Shown: positions 17,773 through 26,810, numbered from the stretch's first letter. The stretch is 64,000 nt of DNA from Sphingobacterium thalpophilum (GCF_038396785.1 NZ_CP151087.1:2356001-2420000), one strand, 5' to 3'. Notes: generated from the letters alone by a model not told the origin. Translations and numbers: made by a program.

Positions 17773-18466
17773 TCTTTGCAGGGGTAACCACAAAATCTTT
17801 AAGATAGAATGGCTCGAAATAAGCAACATCCTCAAACTCTTTCCGCTGAAATTTATCAAAGGCCAATGGCGATAGAAAAGCCGCCGAAACTTTAAATCCG
17901 CTCAGCACATCCACGCGATCCGTTGCACTGAACAAATCTTCGAATTTATCCGCTCCCGAACCAAATAAATGGACGCGATGGTAGTTCAGCAATAATTCAT
18001 TGAAATAACCAGCATCGATAATTTCTGCAGATGTTGCTCTCACCAACGTAGCATCATGACTATAAACTGCTGAATAGACTTCCATACGACGGGCATCGAG
18101 CATAGGAAGATAAGCTTCATCTTTTTTTAAACCAAATTGCCCCTTATACCCTAAAAACAACGCTTCTAACGTATTAATAGCAATCAAAGGTATATCTAAG
18201 GCATAACAGAGACCTTTGGCCGTAGACACCCCGATCCGCAAGCCTGTATACGAACCTGGTCCCATACTCACCGCGACAGCATTTAAATCCTGCATCTTTC
18301 GGTCTGTCTGTTTGAGAATCTCCTCAATCAAAATAGTCAATTTTGCCGCATGCGCATTCGGTTCATCGAGATCGATAACTTGTAGCGTTTGACCATTTTC
18401 ACTCAAGGCAACCGAACATACAGTGGTTGACGTATCAATTTGTAAAATTAAATTATTCATCGTCAT
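17753..18466 (-). CDS. tsaB: tRNA threonylcarbamoyladenosine biosynthesis protein TsaB
   Basis: Non-catalytic partner of TsaD in making the t6A37 base of ANN-decoding tRNAs. The product, about 237 residues, opens with LILQIDTSTTVCSVALSENG (ASKHA nucleotide-fold strand) and has the diagnostic AVSMGPGSYTGLRIGVSTAKGLCYA. ATGs at 18466 and 18460 are both possible starts; no strong ribosome site decides. It follows yidD closely. Its partner tsaD is at 47582 in this window. Confidence 0.93.
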   Translation of the reverse strand: MTMNNLILQIDTSTTVCSVALSENGQTLQVIDLDEPNAHAAKLTILIEEILKQTDRKMQDLNAVAVSMGPGSYTGLRIGVSTAKGLCYALDIPLIAINTLEALFLGYKGQFGLKKDEAYLPMLDARRMEVYSAVYSHDATLVRATSAEIIDAGYFNELLLNYHRVHLFGSGADKFEDLFSATDRVDVLSGFKVSAAFLSPLAFDKFQRKEFEDVAYFEPFYLKDFVVTPAKKKVGLL

Positions 18467-18474
18467 TATAGAAA

Positions 18475-18729
18475 TCAAGGTACAGGATCATGCCCGTGGC
18501 CACCCCAAGGGTTGCAACGCGCAATTCGTTTCAAAGCCATCCAGCCACCTTTAAAAGGACCATATTTCAGAATAGCTTCCTTACCGTACTGAGAACAGGT
18601 AGGTGTATATCTACAATTGGCGCCTAAAAATGGTGAGATAAAAACTTGGTAGAAACGAATAATAGCCAAGAAAATAAAACTAAACAAGGGTCTAATCCCC
18701 TTTTTCCAAATAAGCTTCAGCACATTCAT
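18475..18729 (-). CDS. yidD: Membrane protein insertion efficiency factor YidD
   Basis: An 84-residue membrane-associated protein. It has the full family signature: [28 protein letters not shown], then [23 protein letters not shown]. YidD aids YidC-dependent membrane insertion. It overlaps the end of rnpA by 38 bp, the usual rpmH-rnpA-yidD order, but yidC and dnaA are not adjacent here. Confidence 0.96.
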   Translation of the reverse strand: MNVLKLIWKKGIRPLFSFIFLAIIRFYQVFISPFLGANCRYTPTCSQYGKEAILKYGPFKGGWMALKRIARCNPWGGHGHDPVP

Positions 18730-19108
18730 CCTGCAATTTTTTCAGCATTTTATTCATTGCGTTGCTAAACACATCATACGCTAAGATCTGCTTGCCTACA
18801 TATTGAATAGCTAAATACAAAGTTACATTATGTTTCAACAAAAACGGAATCAAATCATTCGATTTTTGTAAACGGTAACTCTCACGCATCATTCGCTTAA
18901 TCGAATTGCGATCAACTGCTCTTTTGAACCTACGTTTGGATACGGAAATGATAGACTGACTGGAGGGAATATGGTCAGTCAAGTTGTTTTTCTCGAAGAT
19001 AAAAACAACCCTAAACGGATACAAAACAAAAGAAGAACCGCTTTTAAAAAGCGCATCAATACGCCTTTTCGCACATAACCGTTCTTCTTTTGTAAATGTA
19101 TTTTTCAT
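18692..19108 (-). CDS. rnpA: Ribonuclease P protein component
   Basis: Basic 138-residue protein that binds RNase P RNA and helps cut tRNA 5' leaders. It opens with [20 protein letters not shown] and carries the RNR signature [22 protein letters not shown] near residues 60-82. It lies 60 bp after rpmH and overlaps yidD by 38 bp. Confidence 0.95.
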   Translation of the reverse strand: MKNTFTKEERLCAKRRIDALFKSGSSFVLYPFRVVFIFEKNNLTDHIPSSQSIISVSKRRFKRAVDRNSIKRMMRESYRLQKSNDLIPFLLKHNVTLYLAIQYVGKQILAYDVFSNAMNKMLKKLQDECAEAYLEKGD

Positions 19109-19168
19109 ACGATGACTTAATCTTACTAGAAAAAGCTCTTATAAGTGGCCACCGATCCTTGTCAAAGA

Positions 19169-19327
19169 TTAACCTTTGTGACGGTATTCGTCAGACACTG
19201 TAAGACGTTTTCTACCTTTAGCTCTACGTGAAGCTAATACTCTTCTACCGTTTGCAGAGCTCATACGCTCTCTAAAACCGTGTTTGTTTCTTCTTTTTCT
19301 TTGCGATGGCTGAAATGTTCTTTTCAT
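19169..19327 (-). CDS. rpmH: 50S ribosomal protein L34
   Basis: A 52-residue basic protein read on the minus strand from the ATG at 19327 to TAA at 19169. The start [20 protein letters not shown] and the run [20 protein letters not shown] are the standard L34 sequence. It heads the rpmH-rnpA-yidD-tsaB run. Confidence 0.97.
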   Translation of the reverse strand: MKRTFQPSQRKRRNKHGFRERMSSANGRRVLASRRAKGRKRLTVSDEYRHKG

Positions 19328-19386
19328 GACGCTATTATGCTAATTTGTTCTTACTTCAATTAATACAAAACTCCCCAAGAGGAATG

Positions 19387-19417
19387 CAAAAGTAAAGTTT
19401 ATTTTAGACAAAAACAA
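19387..19417 (-). promoter_or_regulatory. Promoter of the rpmH-rnpA-yidD run
   Basis: On the minus strand TACTTTTG (plus 19387-19394) matches TAnnTTTG, with TTG (plus 19415-19417) 20 bp upstream. It lies 60 bp before the rpmH ATG. Confidence 0.65.
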
Positions 19418-19510
19418 ACAATATTACGAACATTTAAAGTTAATGTGAAGCAGACAAGCTAATTTATTCAGCTACAGCTTCAAAAAACAATTTTTCAACT
19501 ACCATAAAAT

Positions 19511-19543
19511 AAAAATCAGCACAGTTTGACTGTGCTGATTTTT
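19511..19543 (-). terminator. Terminator of mscL
   Basis: AAAAATCAGCACAG / CTGTGCTGATTTTT around TTTGA, 24 bp past the mscL stop on the minus strand. Confidence 0.9.
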
Positions 19544-19566
19544 ATAAATGAAGTATATACCTTACA

Positions 19567-19974
19567 CTATTTATTTTTCAGAATATCCCTGATCTCAGTC
19601 AAAAGTGTTTCTTCTTTCGTCGGTGCTGCAGGTGCCGCAGGAGCTGCTTCCTCTTTACGTTTCAATGAATTTAAAGCTTTGATAACACAAAAAATACAGA
19701 ATGCTACAATTAAAAATTGAATAACCACATTAATAAAGTTTCCATAATTAATGGATACTTCAGCTTGTTTAGTAGCCTCATCAGCGGCCTTCAGAATCAA
19801 TTTTTTGGATGAAAAATCAACACCGCCTGTTAAATAACCAATGGGCGGCATGATAATATCGTCAACCAATGAGGTGACAATTTTACCAAAGGCTCCACCG
19901 ATAACAACACCGACAGCTAGATCGACCACGCTGCCGCGCATTGCAAACTCTTTAAACTCTTTTAAAAATCCCAT
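19567..19974 (-). CDS. mscL: Large-conductance mechanosensitive channel
   Basis: Pentameric inner-membrane channel that opens under high turgor. The 135-residue product begins at the ATG at 19974 ([20 protein letters not shown]), the canonical MscL N-terminus; a longer frame upstream has no family match. There are two membrane helices (about 18-45 and 78-105) and the pore motif [21 protein letters not shown]. The cytoplasmic end has a short Ala/Pro linker (AAPAAPAAP) before a helical bundle, [12 protein letters not shown]. Confidence 0.96.
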   Translation of the reverse strand: MGFLKEFKEFAMRGSVVDLAVGVVIGGAFGKIVTSLVDDIIMPPIGYLTGGVDFSSKKLILKAADEATKQAEVSINYGNFINVVIQFLIVAFCIFCVIKALNSLKRKEEAAPAAPAAPTKEETLLTEIRDILKNK

Positions 19975-20251
19975 ATTTAAATTTTTTAGTCCATAAATTA
20001 TGACAAAACTAGTAATTGTCACATAAATCTAATTAAAATATGCCAATTTTTTATCGTTAAACTCATATTGTGCTATATTTTCTACCCTATGTCCTGTTTA
20101 TATGAAAAGACACGCAACTCGCACCGCCCCAATTTTTATTAACTTAATTTCTTATATTTGCGCGTTAACTAGTAAAATATCAAGATATATTGTATATTGT
20201 TAGTACTTTATTTCATACGGTAATTAAAGCCCAGCATCAGATAGCATATCT

Positions 20252-20893
20252 ATGAAAAAGATTCTTATAGCAGACGACCACGGTATTGTACGGTTAGGAG
20301 CCTCCGTTATTATTAAAGAAACTCTTCAAAAGGCAGAAATATTCCAAGCCGAAACCTTTGACGAGGTTCTTGAAAAAATAAAGGTAGAGGATTTCGACCT
20401 GTTATTGTTGGACATTAATATGCCGGGAGGAAATAATATACGCGTCGTTGAGGAGATCCTTCAAATTCGACCAAGCATCAAAATTTTGATTTTCTCGTCT
20501 TATGACGAATCACTATATGCGCTACGCTATATCGAAGCAGGAGCGGTAGGCTATCTCAACAAAACAACAGCAATGGCTGAACTTTCCAATGCTATTCTGG
20601 CTATTCAGGATAGAGGGAAGTATATGTCGAGCAATGTACAGGATCTATATATTCAGAAATTGACACAGAGCAAGTCTGAACTGACGAAACTAAATCCCTT
20701 GGCACGTCTGTCAAATAGAGAGGTGGACGTTGCTAAACAATTAATAAAGGGACTGGGGATTATTGAAGTATCTAGCTTGTTGGAGTTAAGCCCTTCAACA
20801 GTGAGCACGTATAAAAGCAGAATCTTTGAAAAACTCAATGTTTCTAATATTCCTGAACTTATTGAACTTTTCAGAATACACTCCAACAACTAG
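20252..20893 (+). CDS. NarL/FixJ-type response regulator with LuxR HTH
   Basis: A 213-residue two-component regulator. The receiver domain (about 2-120) has the acidic pair Asp8-Asp9, the phospho-acceptor Asp54 in LLLLDINMPGG, a Ser/Tyr switch region (IFSSYDES) and Lys in GYLNKTT. The C-terminal LuxR HTH (about 148-210) reads LSNREVDVAKQLIKGLG...STVSTYKSRIFEKL. No histidine kinase is nearby, so it is an orphan whose partner is elsewhere. A TATATTTG at 20153-20160 may be the -7 element, but no TTG is in place upstream. The terminator overlaps the last codons. Confidence 0.93.
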   Translation: MKKILIADDHGIVRLGASVIIKETLQKAEIFQAETFDEVLEKIKVEDFDLLLLDINMPGGNNIRVVEEILQIRPSIKILIFSSYDESLYALRYIEAGAVGYLNKTTAMAELSNAILAIQDRGKYMSSNVQDLYIQKLTQSKSELTKLNPLARLSNREVDVAKQLIKGLGIIEVSSLLELSPSTVSTYKSRIFEKLNVSNIPELIELFRIHSNN

Positions 20894-20916
20894 TCATTTT
20901 GTTGGAGTGCATTTTT
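20879..20916 (+). terminator. Terminator overlapping the end of the response-regulator gene
   Basis: CACTCCAACAA (20879-20889) and TTGTTGGAGTG (20899-20909) pair exactly, followed by a T-run. The stop codon TAG lies in the loop. Confidence 0.85.
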
Positions 20917-20922
20917 ATCCTA

Positions 20923-22065
20923 CTAAATTAACTCATCCATCGTAACAACTGGAACATCTTTTACGTTCAGGTCTTTTAAAGGCTGAGATTTCTTATAAGA
21001 ATACCCCACCTCTGCTTCTAAATCCCATAACATCGGTGCTAAAAAGTTGAGGCAGGTCGTAAAGCCTTGAACCGTTGCAGAAAAATCACCTGTATCTTTC
21101 GAATTCTTAGCTTCATTTTCGATCTCAAAGGGACCACTGAAACCACGTTCTTGCAATAAGTCAACAAAGCCTCGCCAATCCATACTGTCGGATCCACCAA
21201 AGCCAGGTAACATTGCTTCATAGTGATGTCTATCCCAGTCATGCCCCGGAATACTTACGTTGGCCTTTTTAGCCAATTCAGCATCAACATGCTGCATAGG
21301 ATACATCCCCCCCCAATCAATACGTGCAGCTGTCTGTAGATTACGCGTAGTCTTCACATGTATACGTTGTAGACGGCTGATGTCTGTATTACGAATAACC
21401 TCAATTGGATTTGTATTTTGCCAAACATCATGTGAAGGATCATAGATCTCGCCATGCGCTTTACTCGGAATCATCGCATACATTAATTTACGAGCAGCCA
21501 GCACAGCGGGGAGATTGTTATAAGTAGAACTATAACGTGATGAACGCCAGCCCTCCATTGGGCAGTTTTCATAAAGGATAGTTACACCTAAACTCTCTGC
21601 ATAGCTGACAATGGGAGCAAATACACGCTTGTACTCGTCAAGATTTTTTTGGAATCCATCAATTTGATTTCCTAATTCGTGATTGTACCCCACAAACGTC
21701 CCCACCTTGACATTATTTGCATCTCCGCCAAGCAAATGTGCAATACGGATCAATTTCAGTAAATGATTTTGATTCTTCACACGTTGTTCAGGGTCGCCAC
21801 CAATCATATTTTCAAAAGCACCAAGTGAAAGCTTTAAGTCAGCCTGATTAAACAAATCGATGATTTCCCTCGCTTTTGCTGGCGTAAAATCATCATAGTC
21901 CAAATGTGTCGCGGTATGATCTTCCCGGGTACCATCTTTTCTAAACACACAAAGATCTATCCCCCCGGCTCCGATTCTTTTGGTCGTCTGAATCAACTCC
22001 GGTAAGGATAATTTATCAAATGCAGAACTCATTACCCATACAGGGTTATTTAATTTTGTCGTCAT
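20923..22065 (-). CDS. Sugar phosphate isomerase/epimerase-like TIM-barrel protein
   Basis: A 380-residue cytoplasmic protein of the xylose isomerase-like TIM-barrel (AP endonuclease 2) family. The start is the ATG at 22065 (MTTKLNNPVWVMSSAFDKLS). Barrel segments include GGIDLCVFRKDG, VTILYENCPMEGW, and EIYDPSHDVWQ with a likely metal-binding Asp/His pair; RIHVKTTRN and GPFEIENEA carry further His and Glu ligands. The substrate is unknown. It is a lone gene. The IS110 element sits directly upstream and may have separated it from its own promoter. Confidence 0.85.
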   Translation of the reverse strand: MTTKLNNPVWVMSSAFDKLSLPELIQTTKRIGAGGIDLCVFRKDGTREDHTATHLDYDDFTPAKAREIIDLFNQADLKLSLGAFENMIGGDPEQRVKNQNHLLKLIRIAHLLGGDANNVKVGTFVGYNHELGNQIDGFQKNLDEYKRVFAPIVSYAESLGVTILYENCPMEGWRSSRYSSTYNNLPAVLAARKLMYAMIPSKAHGEIYDPSHDVWQNTNPIEVIRNTDISRLQRIHVKTTRNLQTAARIDWGGMYPMQHVDAELAKKANVSIPGHDWDRHHYEAMLPGFGGSDSMDWRGFVDLLQERGFSGPFEIENEAKNSKDTGDFSATVQGFTTCLNFLAPMLWDLEAEVGYSYKKSQPLKDLNVKDVPVVTMDELI

Positions 22066-22162
22066 AGCTTGTATAATTGTCTTATTTCGGTATCTAAATT
22101 TACATTTAATTTTCCGATTACACACAAGCGGATAAAAATTGGCGAGAGCTATCGCAATCAAA

Positions 22163-22239
22163 TCAAGTCCCGCTGCTTATCTTTATGTTGAAAAAAAAAG
22201 TTATATGAAAACAGCAGGACTTGACGTGCATAAAGATAG
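22163..22239 (+). promoter_or_regulatory. Mutually exclusive hairpins around the transposase start
   Basis: Segment A (22163-22175) pairs with codons 3-7 (22212-22224), 12 of 13 bases. Segment B (22177-22187) pairs with codons 9-12 (22229-22239), 10 Watson-Crick pairs plus one G-U. The order is A, B, A', B', and A touches B, so only one stem can form at a time. The start codon (22205) and its A-rich leader lie in the loop of both. This looks like translational control of the transposase. Confidence 0.5.
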
Positions 22240-23401
22240 TATTTTTTGTGCGGTATTTAATGGGAAGCATTATTCGGATGTGGAGGTTTTCGAAACCTTC
22301 AGTACGGGCATTCGACAGTTGGGAGCCTACTTGAAGGCTGCGGGTGTTCTCCGAGTAGCGATGGAGAGTACCAGTATTTACTGGATCCCGGTCTGGAATA
22401 TTCTCTCTGAAATGGGCTTTGATCTGATGCTGGTGAATCCCTTTTTAATCAAACAGCTGCCCGGCCGCAAAAGCGATGTAAAGGATGCACAGTGGATTGC
22501 CCAGCTACTTCACAAAGATATGCTTCGCGGGAGTTTTGTGCCCGGTGAGCGAATACAGGAACTCAGGAGCTACACCCGTTCCTATAGCAAGTTGCAGCAG
22601 CGGATAGTCCGTATGCTTACCAAAATGGACAATATCCTCGTACAGGCCGGAATCCGTTTGGGTAGTCTTGTGAGTGATATCGGAGGGAAAAGTATGCTGA
22701 GTGTCATTGATGCCCTGATAGCCGGGGAGCGTGATGCCGTACGTTTAAGCAAACTGGTCTATGCCAGTAAGAAGAACAAAGAAAACGGAAAGCTGGCAGC
22801 AGCACTAACCGGCTGCATGAAGGAGCACCACCGCTTCAACCTGCAGATGGCAAAAGCTGAATACGACCTGTTGATCAAGCAGTCTGCTGAGTATATAGAA
22901 AAGATTGAAGCTATCTGCCTGCGTGATTTTCCACGGCAGAGTGCCTTGCTAAAGACGATTCCCGGCGTTAGCCGTATCAGTTCCGCTGTGATCATCGCCG
23001 AGACCGGCGCAGACATGAAAGTTTTTGAAAACAGCGGTAAACTGAGCGGATGGGTCGGATTACGACCAAAGAATGATGAAAGCGCAGGGAAATATAAAAG
23101 TACAGCGATCACTAAAGGAAACAGATATCTCAAGCCAATACTGGTACAGGTTGCCTGGGCGGCAAGCCGCTGTAAAGGCTCTTATTTTAAAGACAAATTC
23201 AACCGTCTAAGTATAAGAAAATCCTCGAAAAAGGCCCTGATCGCTATCGCACGAAAAATATCCGTTGTTGTATGGAATATCCTAAAAGACTTAACCCCTT
23301 ATAATCCGGCACTACAGGTGATCTACGAACCAGCCAAACTAGATGCCAGGATACGGTATCACCAAAAAGAAATGGAACGCATAGCGAAACTTAAACCATA
23401 A
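22205..23401 (+). CDS. IS110-family transposase (DEDD recombinase), intact copy
   Basis: Catalyses bridge-RNA-guided insertion and excision in IS110-type elements. The 398-residue protein starts at the ATG at 22205 (MKTAGLDVHKDS), the canonical N-terminus. The RuvC-like DEDD residues are Asp7, Glu54 (VAMESTSIYW), Asp91 and Asp94 (KSDVKDAQWIAQLL). A coiled-coil middle (about 190-240) is followed by the C-terminal transposase domain IPGVSRISSAVIIAETG...LSGWVGLRP, with the conserved Ser293 in ESAGKYKSTAITKGNRYL. All key residues are present, so it should be active. Confidence 0.93.
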   Translation: MKTAGLDVHKDSIFCAVFNGKHYSDVEVFETFSTGIRQLGAYLKAAGVLRVAMESTSIYWIPVWNILSEMGFDLMLVNPFLIKQLPGRKSDVKDAQWIAQLLHKDMLRGSFVPGERIQELRSYTRSYSKLQQRIVRMLTKMDNILVQAGIRLGSLVSDIGGKSMLSVIDALIAGERDAVRLSKLVYASKKNKENGKLAAALTGCMKEHHRFNLQMAKAEYDLLIKQSAEYIEKIEAICLRDFPRQSALLKTIPGVSRISSAVIIAETGADMKVFENSGKLSGWVGLRPKNDESAGKYKSTAITKGNRYLKPILVQVAWAASRCKGSYFKDKFNRLSIRKSSKKALIAIARKISVVVWNILKDLTPYNPALQVIYEPAKLDARIRYHQKEMERIAKLKP

Positions 23402-23597
23402 CAATTTTTTGCGTAAAGGCCGGGTATCTTTATGGTGGCTAAAAGACCCCGTTTTTAAATTGGCCAATGCAAATGCCTGAAAAGGCTATAAGTACACAAG
23501 CATGAGTTAATGCCAGCCTTACGGCTGACCAAACTCGAAGAGGAAAATCGCAAAACCCAATGCGCAAGGGGACTGTATTATAGTTAATTTATAGAGG
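22232..23597 (+). repeat. First unit of a 1366-bp direct tandem repeat
   Basis: This segment is repeated directly at 23598-24963. By eye I find only two differences, T23182/C24548 and A23251/G24617, both silent in the transposase. A 7-bp sequence, AAAGATA, occurs at 22232, 23598 and 24964, at both ends and at the junction. Confidence 0.95.
23402..23597 (+). ncRNA. Candidate bridge RNA region of IS110 copy 1
   Basis: The 196 bp after the transposase stop hold no gene but several hairpins: GGGT-CTTT with AAAG-ACCC (23422-23431 with 23442-23449), GCCT-GAAA-AGGC with a GNRA tetraloop (23475-23486), and CAGCC-TTAC-GGCTG (23514-23527). A long structured 3' tail is where the IS1111 subgroup encodes its guide RNA. 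RNA ends and guide loops cannot be set by eye. Confidence 0.45.
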
Positions 23598-24767
23598 AAA
23601 GATAGTATTTTTTGTGCGGTATTTAATGGGAAGCATTATTCGGATGTGGAGGTTTTCGAAACCTTCAGTACGGGCATTCGACAGTTGGGAGCCTACTTGA
23701 AGGCTGCGGGTGTTCTCCGAGTAGCGATGGAGAGTACCAGTATTTACTGGATCCCGGTCTGGAATATTCTCTCTGAAATGGGCTTTGATCTGATGCTGGT
23801 GAATCCCTTTTTAATCAAACAGCTGCCCGGCCGCAAAAGCGATGTAAAGGATGCACAGTGGATTGCCCAGCTACTTCACAAAGATATGCTTCGCGGGAGT
23901 TTTGTGCCCGGTGAGCGAATACAGGAACTCAGGAGCTACACCCGTTCCTATAGCAAGTTGCAGCAGCGGATAGTCCGTATGCTTACCAAAATGGACAATA
24001 TCCTCGTACAGGCCGGAATCCGTTTGGGTAGTCTTGTGAGTGATATCGGAGGGAAAAGTATGCTGAGTGTCATTGATGCCCTGATAGCCGGGGAGCGTGA
24101 TGCCGTACGTTTAAGCAAACTGGTCTATGCCAGTAAGAAGAACAAAGAAAACGGAAAGCTGGCAGCAGCACTAACCGGCTGCATGAAGGAGCACCACCGC
24201 TTCAACCTGCAGATGGCAAAAGCTGAATACGACCTGTTGATCAAGCAGTCTGCTGAGTATATAGAAAAGATTGAAGCTATCTGCCTGCGTGATTTTCCAC
24301 GGCAGAGTGCCTTGCTAAAGACGATTCCCGGCGTTAGCCGTATCAGTTCCGCTGTGATCATCGCCGAGACCGGCGCAGACATGAAAGTTTTTGAAAACAG
24401 CGGTAAACTGAGCGGATGGGTCGGATTACGACCAAAGAATGATGAAAGCGCAGGGAAATATAAAAGTACAGCGATCACTAAAGGAAACAGATATCTCAAG
24501 CCAATACTGGTACAGGTTGCCTGGGCGGCAAGCCGCTGTAAAGGCTCCTATTTTAAAGACAAATTCAACCGTCTAAGTATAAGAAAATCCTCGAAAAAGG
24601 CCCTGATCGCTATCGCGCGAAAAATATCCGTTGTTGTATGGAATATCCTAAAAGACTTAACCCCTTATAATCCGGCACTACAGGTGATCTACGAACCAGC
24701 CAAACTAGATGCCAGGATACGGTATCACCAAAAAGAAATGGAACGCATAGCGAAACTTAAACCATAA
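23598..24767 (+). pseudogene. IS110 transposase, 5'-truncated second copy
   Basis: Identical in protein to residues 10-398 of the upstream copy but begins at Lys10, so the start codon, ribosome site and catalytic Asp7 are gone. An in-frame TAG lies directly upstream (23592-23594). An internal GTG (23646) could start a shortened protein, but it would lack Asp7 of the DEDD site, so it should be inactive. It could act as a repressor if made; there is no evidence for that. Confidence 0.9.
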
Positions 24768-24963
24768 CAATTTTTTGCGTAAAGGCCGGGTATCTTTATG
24801 GTGGCTAAAAGACCCCGTTTTTAAATTGGCCAATGCAAATGCCTGAAAAGGCTATAAGTACACAAGCATGAGTTAATGCCAGCCTTACGGCTGACCAAAC
24901 TCGAAGAGGAAAATCGCAAAACCCAATGCGCAAGGGGACTGTATTATAGTTAATTTATAGAGG
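24768..24963 (+). ncRNA. Candidate bridge RNA region of IS110 copy 2
   Basis: Copy of the 3' tail at 23402-23597, with all three hairpins preserved. If the first copy makes protein, this second RNA could still guide it. Same limits apply as for the first. Confidence 0.4.
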
Positions 24964-24972
24964 AAAGATACT

Positions 24973-25001
24973 AAAAAAGCCATCCGATTGGATGGCTTTT
25001 T
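24973..25001 (-). terminator. Terminator at the end of the dcw cluster
   Basis: AAAAAGCCATCC / GGATGGCTTTTT around GATT, 20 bp past the ftsZ stop on the minus strand. The IS110 right end abuts it. Confidence 0.9.
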
Positions 25002-25021
25002 GTTATTTTATGGTGAATCAA

Positions 25022-26719
25022 CTAGTCTACATTATCATGTAGAAAAGAATTGTTCGGTCTGATTTCAGTATTTCCATCTTCAAAAGAAAGTGTAAAACGA
25101 GACACCTGAGATTGAGAAGAATGTGGTGTATCTTCCAAAGACATTTGTTTTCTCTTATAAGCAGGCTCATTCTCAAGCTCATGTAAACCATTTGAAGATT
25201 TTAGTTTCATGCTCAATTCTTTAAGACGCAAAATACGCTCTTTTGTACGAACCAACTGATCCTCAAACGATACCTGTTCTTCTTCTACCTCAGGGACTTC
25301 TACTTGCTCATTTGTTGTACTTGATGAAAAAGTAGGTTTCTCCTCATATGCTGAAGCTGAAGGTGCTGTATAAGAATCGAAGACTGTTGGCATCTGGAAT
25401 TGAAACACAGATGGCGAAGTTTTCAATTGAAAATCATTGTCTCCAAATGAAGTCTCCTCTTCATAACCACCATCAAAACCTAAATCATGACGTATAACTT
25501 GAGGTTCCTCAACAGCCACCTGTTGTTGCACAGCATTTCTTGGTGAAGTGAACAAATCAGATTGCAAATTATTTGGAGTTGGCGTATTTGAAGAAGGGAC
25601 TGGTGTATCCACACGTTGAACCGGAGTTACGAAACTATTCGTAGCTGGAACTTCTCTTGGTGCTACCTGAGAAACAGGTTTGATAAAAGAATTAGCCGGT
25701 TCAGCAGTTAAGGGCATAGACACCTTTGTATTTTCACGTTCTTTATCGCGTTCTTCAGATGTTTGAAAACCAGTAGCAATAATTGTTACTGACAACTCAT
25801 CCTCAAAGTTCTCGTCAATACAGTTACCCCAGATCAAATCAGCTGACAAACCAGCTTTTTCCTGAATGTAATCCGTAATGATTGCGACCTCATCCATTGT
25901 TACTTCTTTTGTTCCAGAAGTAATATTCAATAAAATATAACGAGCGCCTTCGATCTCATTGTCTTTCAATAAAGGCGAAGCCAAAGCACCTTCTACAGCA
26001 CGCAATGCACGGTCTTCACCTTCAGCTATTGCGTTCCCCATAATAGCAACACCGCTATCATTCATGACAGTACGCACATCTTTAAAATCGACGTTTACAT
26101 AACCAGGGATCGTAATAATTTCGGCAATACCTTTTGCAGCGGTAGTTAAAATATCATCCGCTTTCGCGAAAGCAGCTGTCATCGTTAGATTCCCGAAGAT
26201 TTCACGCAAACGATCGTTAGAAATAACAAGATAAGAGTCTACATATTTACGTAATTCCGAAAGTCCTTCCTCCGCTTGAGAACGACGGCGTTTACCTTCA
26301 AATGTAAATGGTGTCGTAATAATCGCAACAGTTAAAATACCCAATTCTTTGGCAGCTTTCGCCAATACGGGACTAGCACCAGTACCGGTACCACCACCCA
26401 TACCAGCGGTAATAAACAACATCTTGGTATTGGTACCCAACATACGTTTGATATCTTCAATACTTTCGATTGCTGAATTTTCACCTACATCAGGATCTGC
26501 TCCCGCTCCCATACCTTCGGTTAGACTTATTCCCAATTGAACTTTATTTGGGATCGGGCTCAATTCCAATGCTTGCGCATCAGTATTACACACGATAAAA
26601 TCTACCCCACTAATTCCTTGTTTATACATGTGGTTTACGGCATTGCCGCCACCACCACCAACCCCAATAACCTTGATTATTGAAGATTGTTCTTTTAACA
26701 TTTCAAACTGTATTGACAT
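25022..26719 (-). CDS. ftsZ: Cell division GTPase FtsZ
   Basis: Tubulin homologue that forms the division ring. The 565-residue protein has the nucleotide-binding GVGGGGGNAVNHM near residue 19, the tubulin signature GGGTGTG at 108-114, and the T7 catalytic loop NVDFKDVRTVMNDSG near 210. The GTPase core ends near 330. A long disordered linker of over 200 residues, rich in Gln, Ser, Pro and Thr, follows, longer than in E. coli, ending FLHDNVD. Last gene of the dcw cluster, 140 bp after ftsA; that gap carries a box cluster. Confidence 0.97.
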   Translation of the reverse strand: MSIQFEMLKEQSSIIKVIGVGGGGGNAVNHMYKQGISGVDFIVCNTDAQALELSPIPNKVQLGISLTEGMGAGADPDVGENSAIESIEDIKRMLGTNTKMLFITAGMGGGTGTGASPVLAKAAKELGILTVAIITTPFTFEGKRRRSQAEEGLSELRKYVDSYLVISNDRLREIFGNLTMTAAFAKADDILTTAAKGIAEIITIPGYVNVDFKDVRTVMNDSGVAIMGNAIAEGEDRALRAVEGALASPLLKDNEIEGARYILLNITSGTKEVTMDEVAIITDYIQEKAGLSADLIWGNCIDENFEDELSVTIIATGFQTSEERDKERENTKVSMPLTAEPANSFIKPVSQVAPREVPATNSFVTPVQRVDTPVPSSNTPTPNNLQSDLFTSPRNAVQQQVAVEEPQVIRHDLGFDGGYEEETSFGDNDFQLKTSPSVFQFQMPTVFDSYTAPSASAYEEKPTFSSSTTNEQVEVPEVEEEQVSFEDQLVRTKERILRLKELSMKLKSSNGLHELENEPAYKRKQMSLEDTPHSSQSQVSRFTLSFEDGNTEIRPNNSFLHDNVD

Positions 26720-26810
26720 AACTTATCCCTATTTAACTTACAATGAAGATGATATCAAAACGAATCAAACCCACTATATGTAATGTAATAATAATATAAT
26801 TTCAACAAAA

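Larger units (their letters stand above)
22140..24970 (+). mobile_element. Tandem IS110-family insertion, second copy truncated
   Basis: A complete IS110-type transposase gene with its 3' non-coding tail (to about 23604) is followed head to tail by a second copy lacking the first nine codons and everything upstream. The tandem period is 1366 bp. The right edge is near 24970, just before the ftsZ terminator. The left edge cannot be fixed; it lies between 22066 and about 22160. No terminal inverted repeats or target duplications are seen, as usual for IS110. Confidence 0.85.

Noticed and set aside
22065..22161. Longer isomerase starting within the IS leader
   Set aside because: The upstream part has no family match; the ATG at 22065 fits better.
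22232..22238. AAAGATA as a target-site duplication of the IS
   Set aside because: The left copy lies inside transposase codons, not at the element's outer edge, and IS110 elements normally make none.
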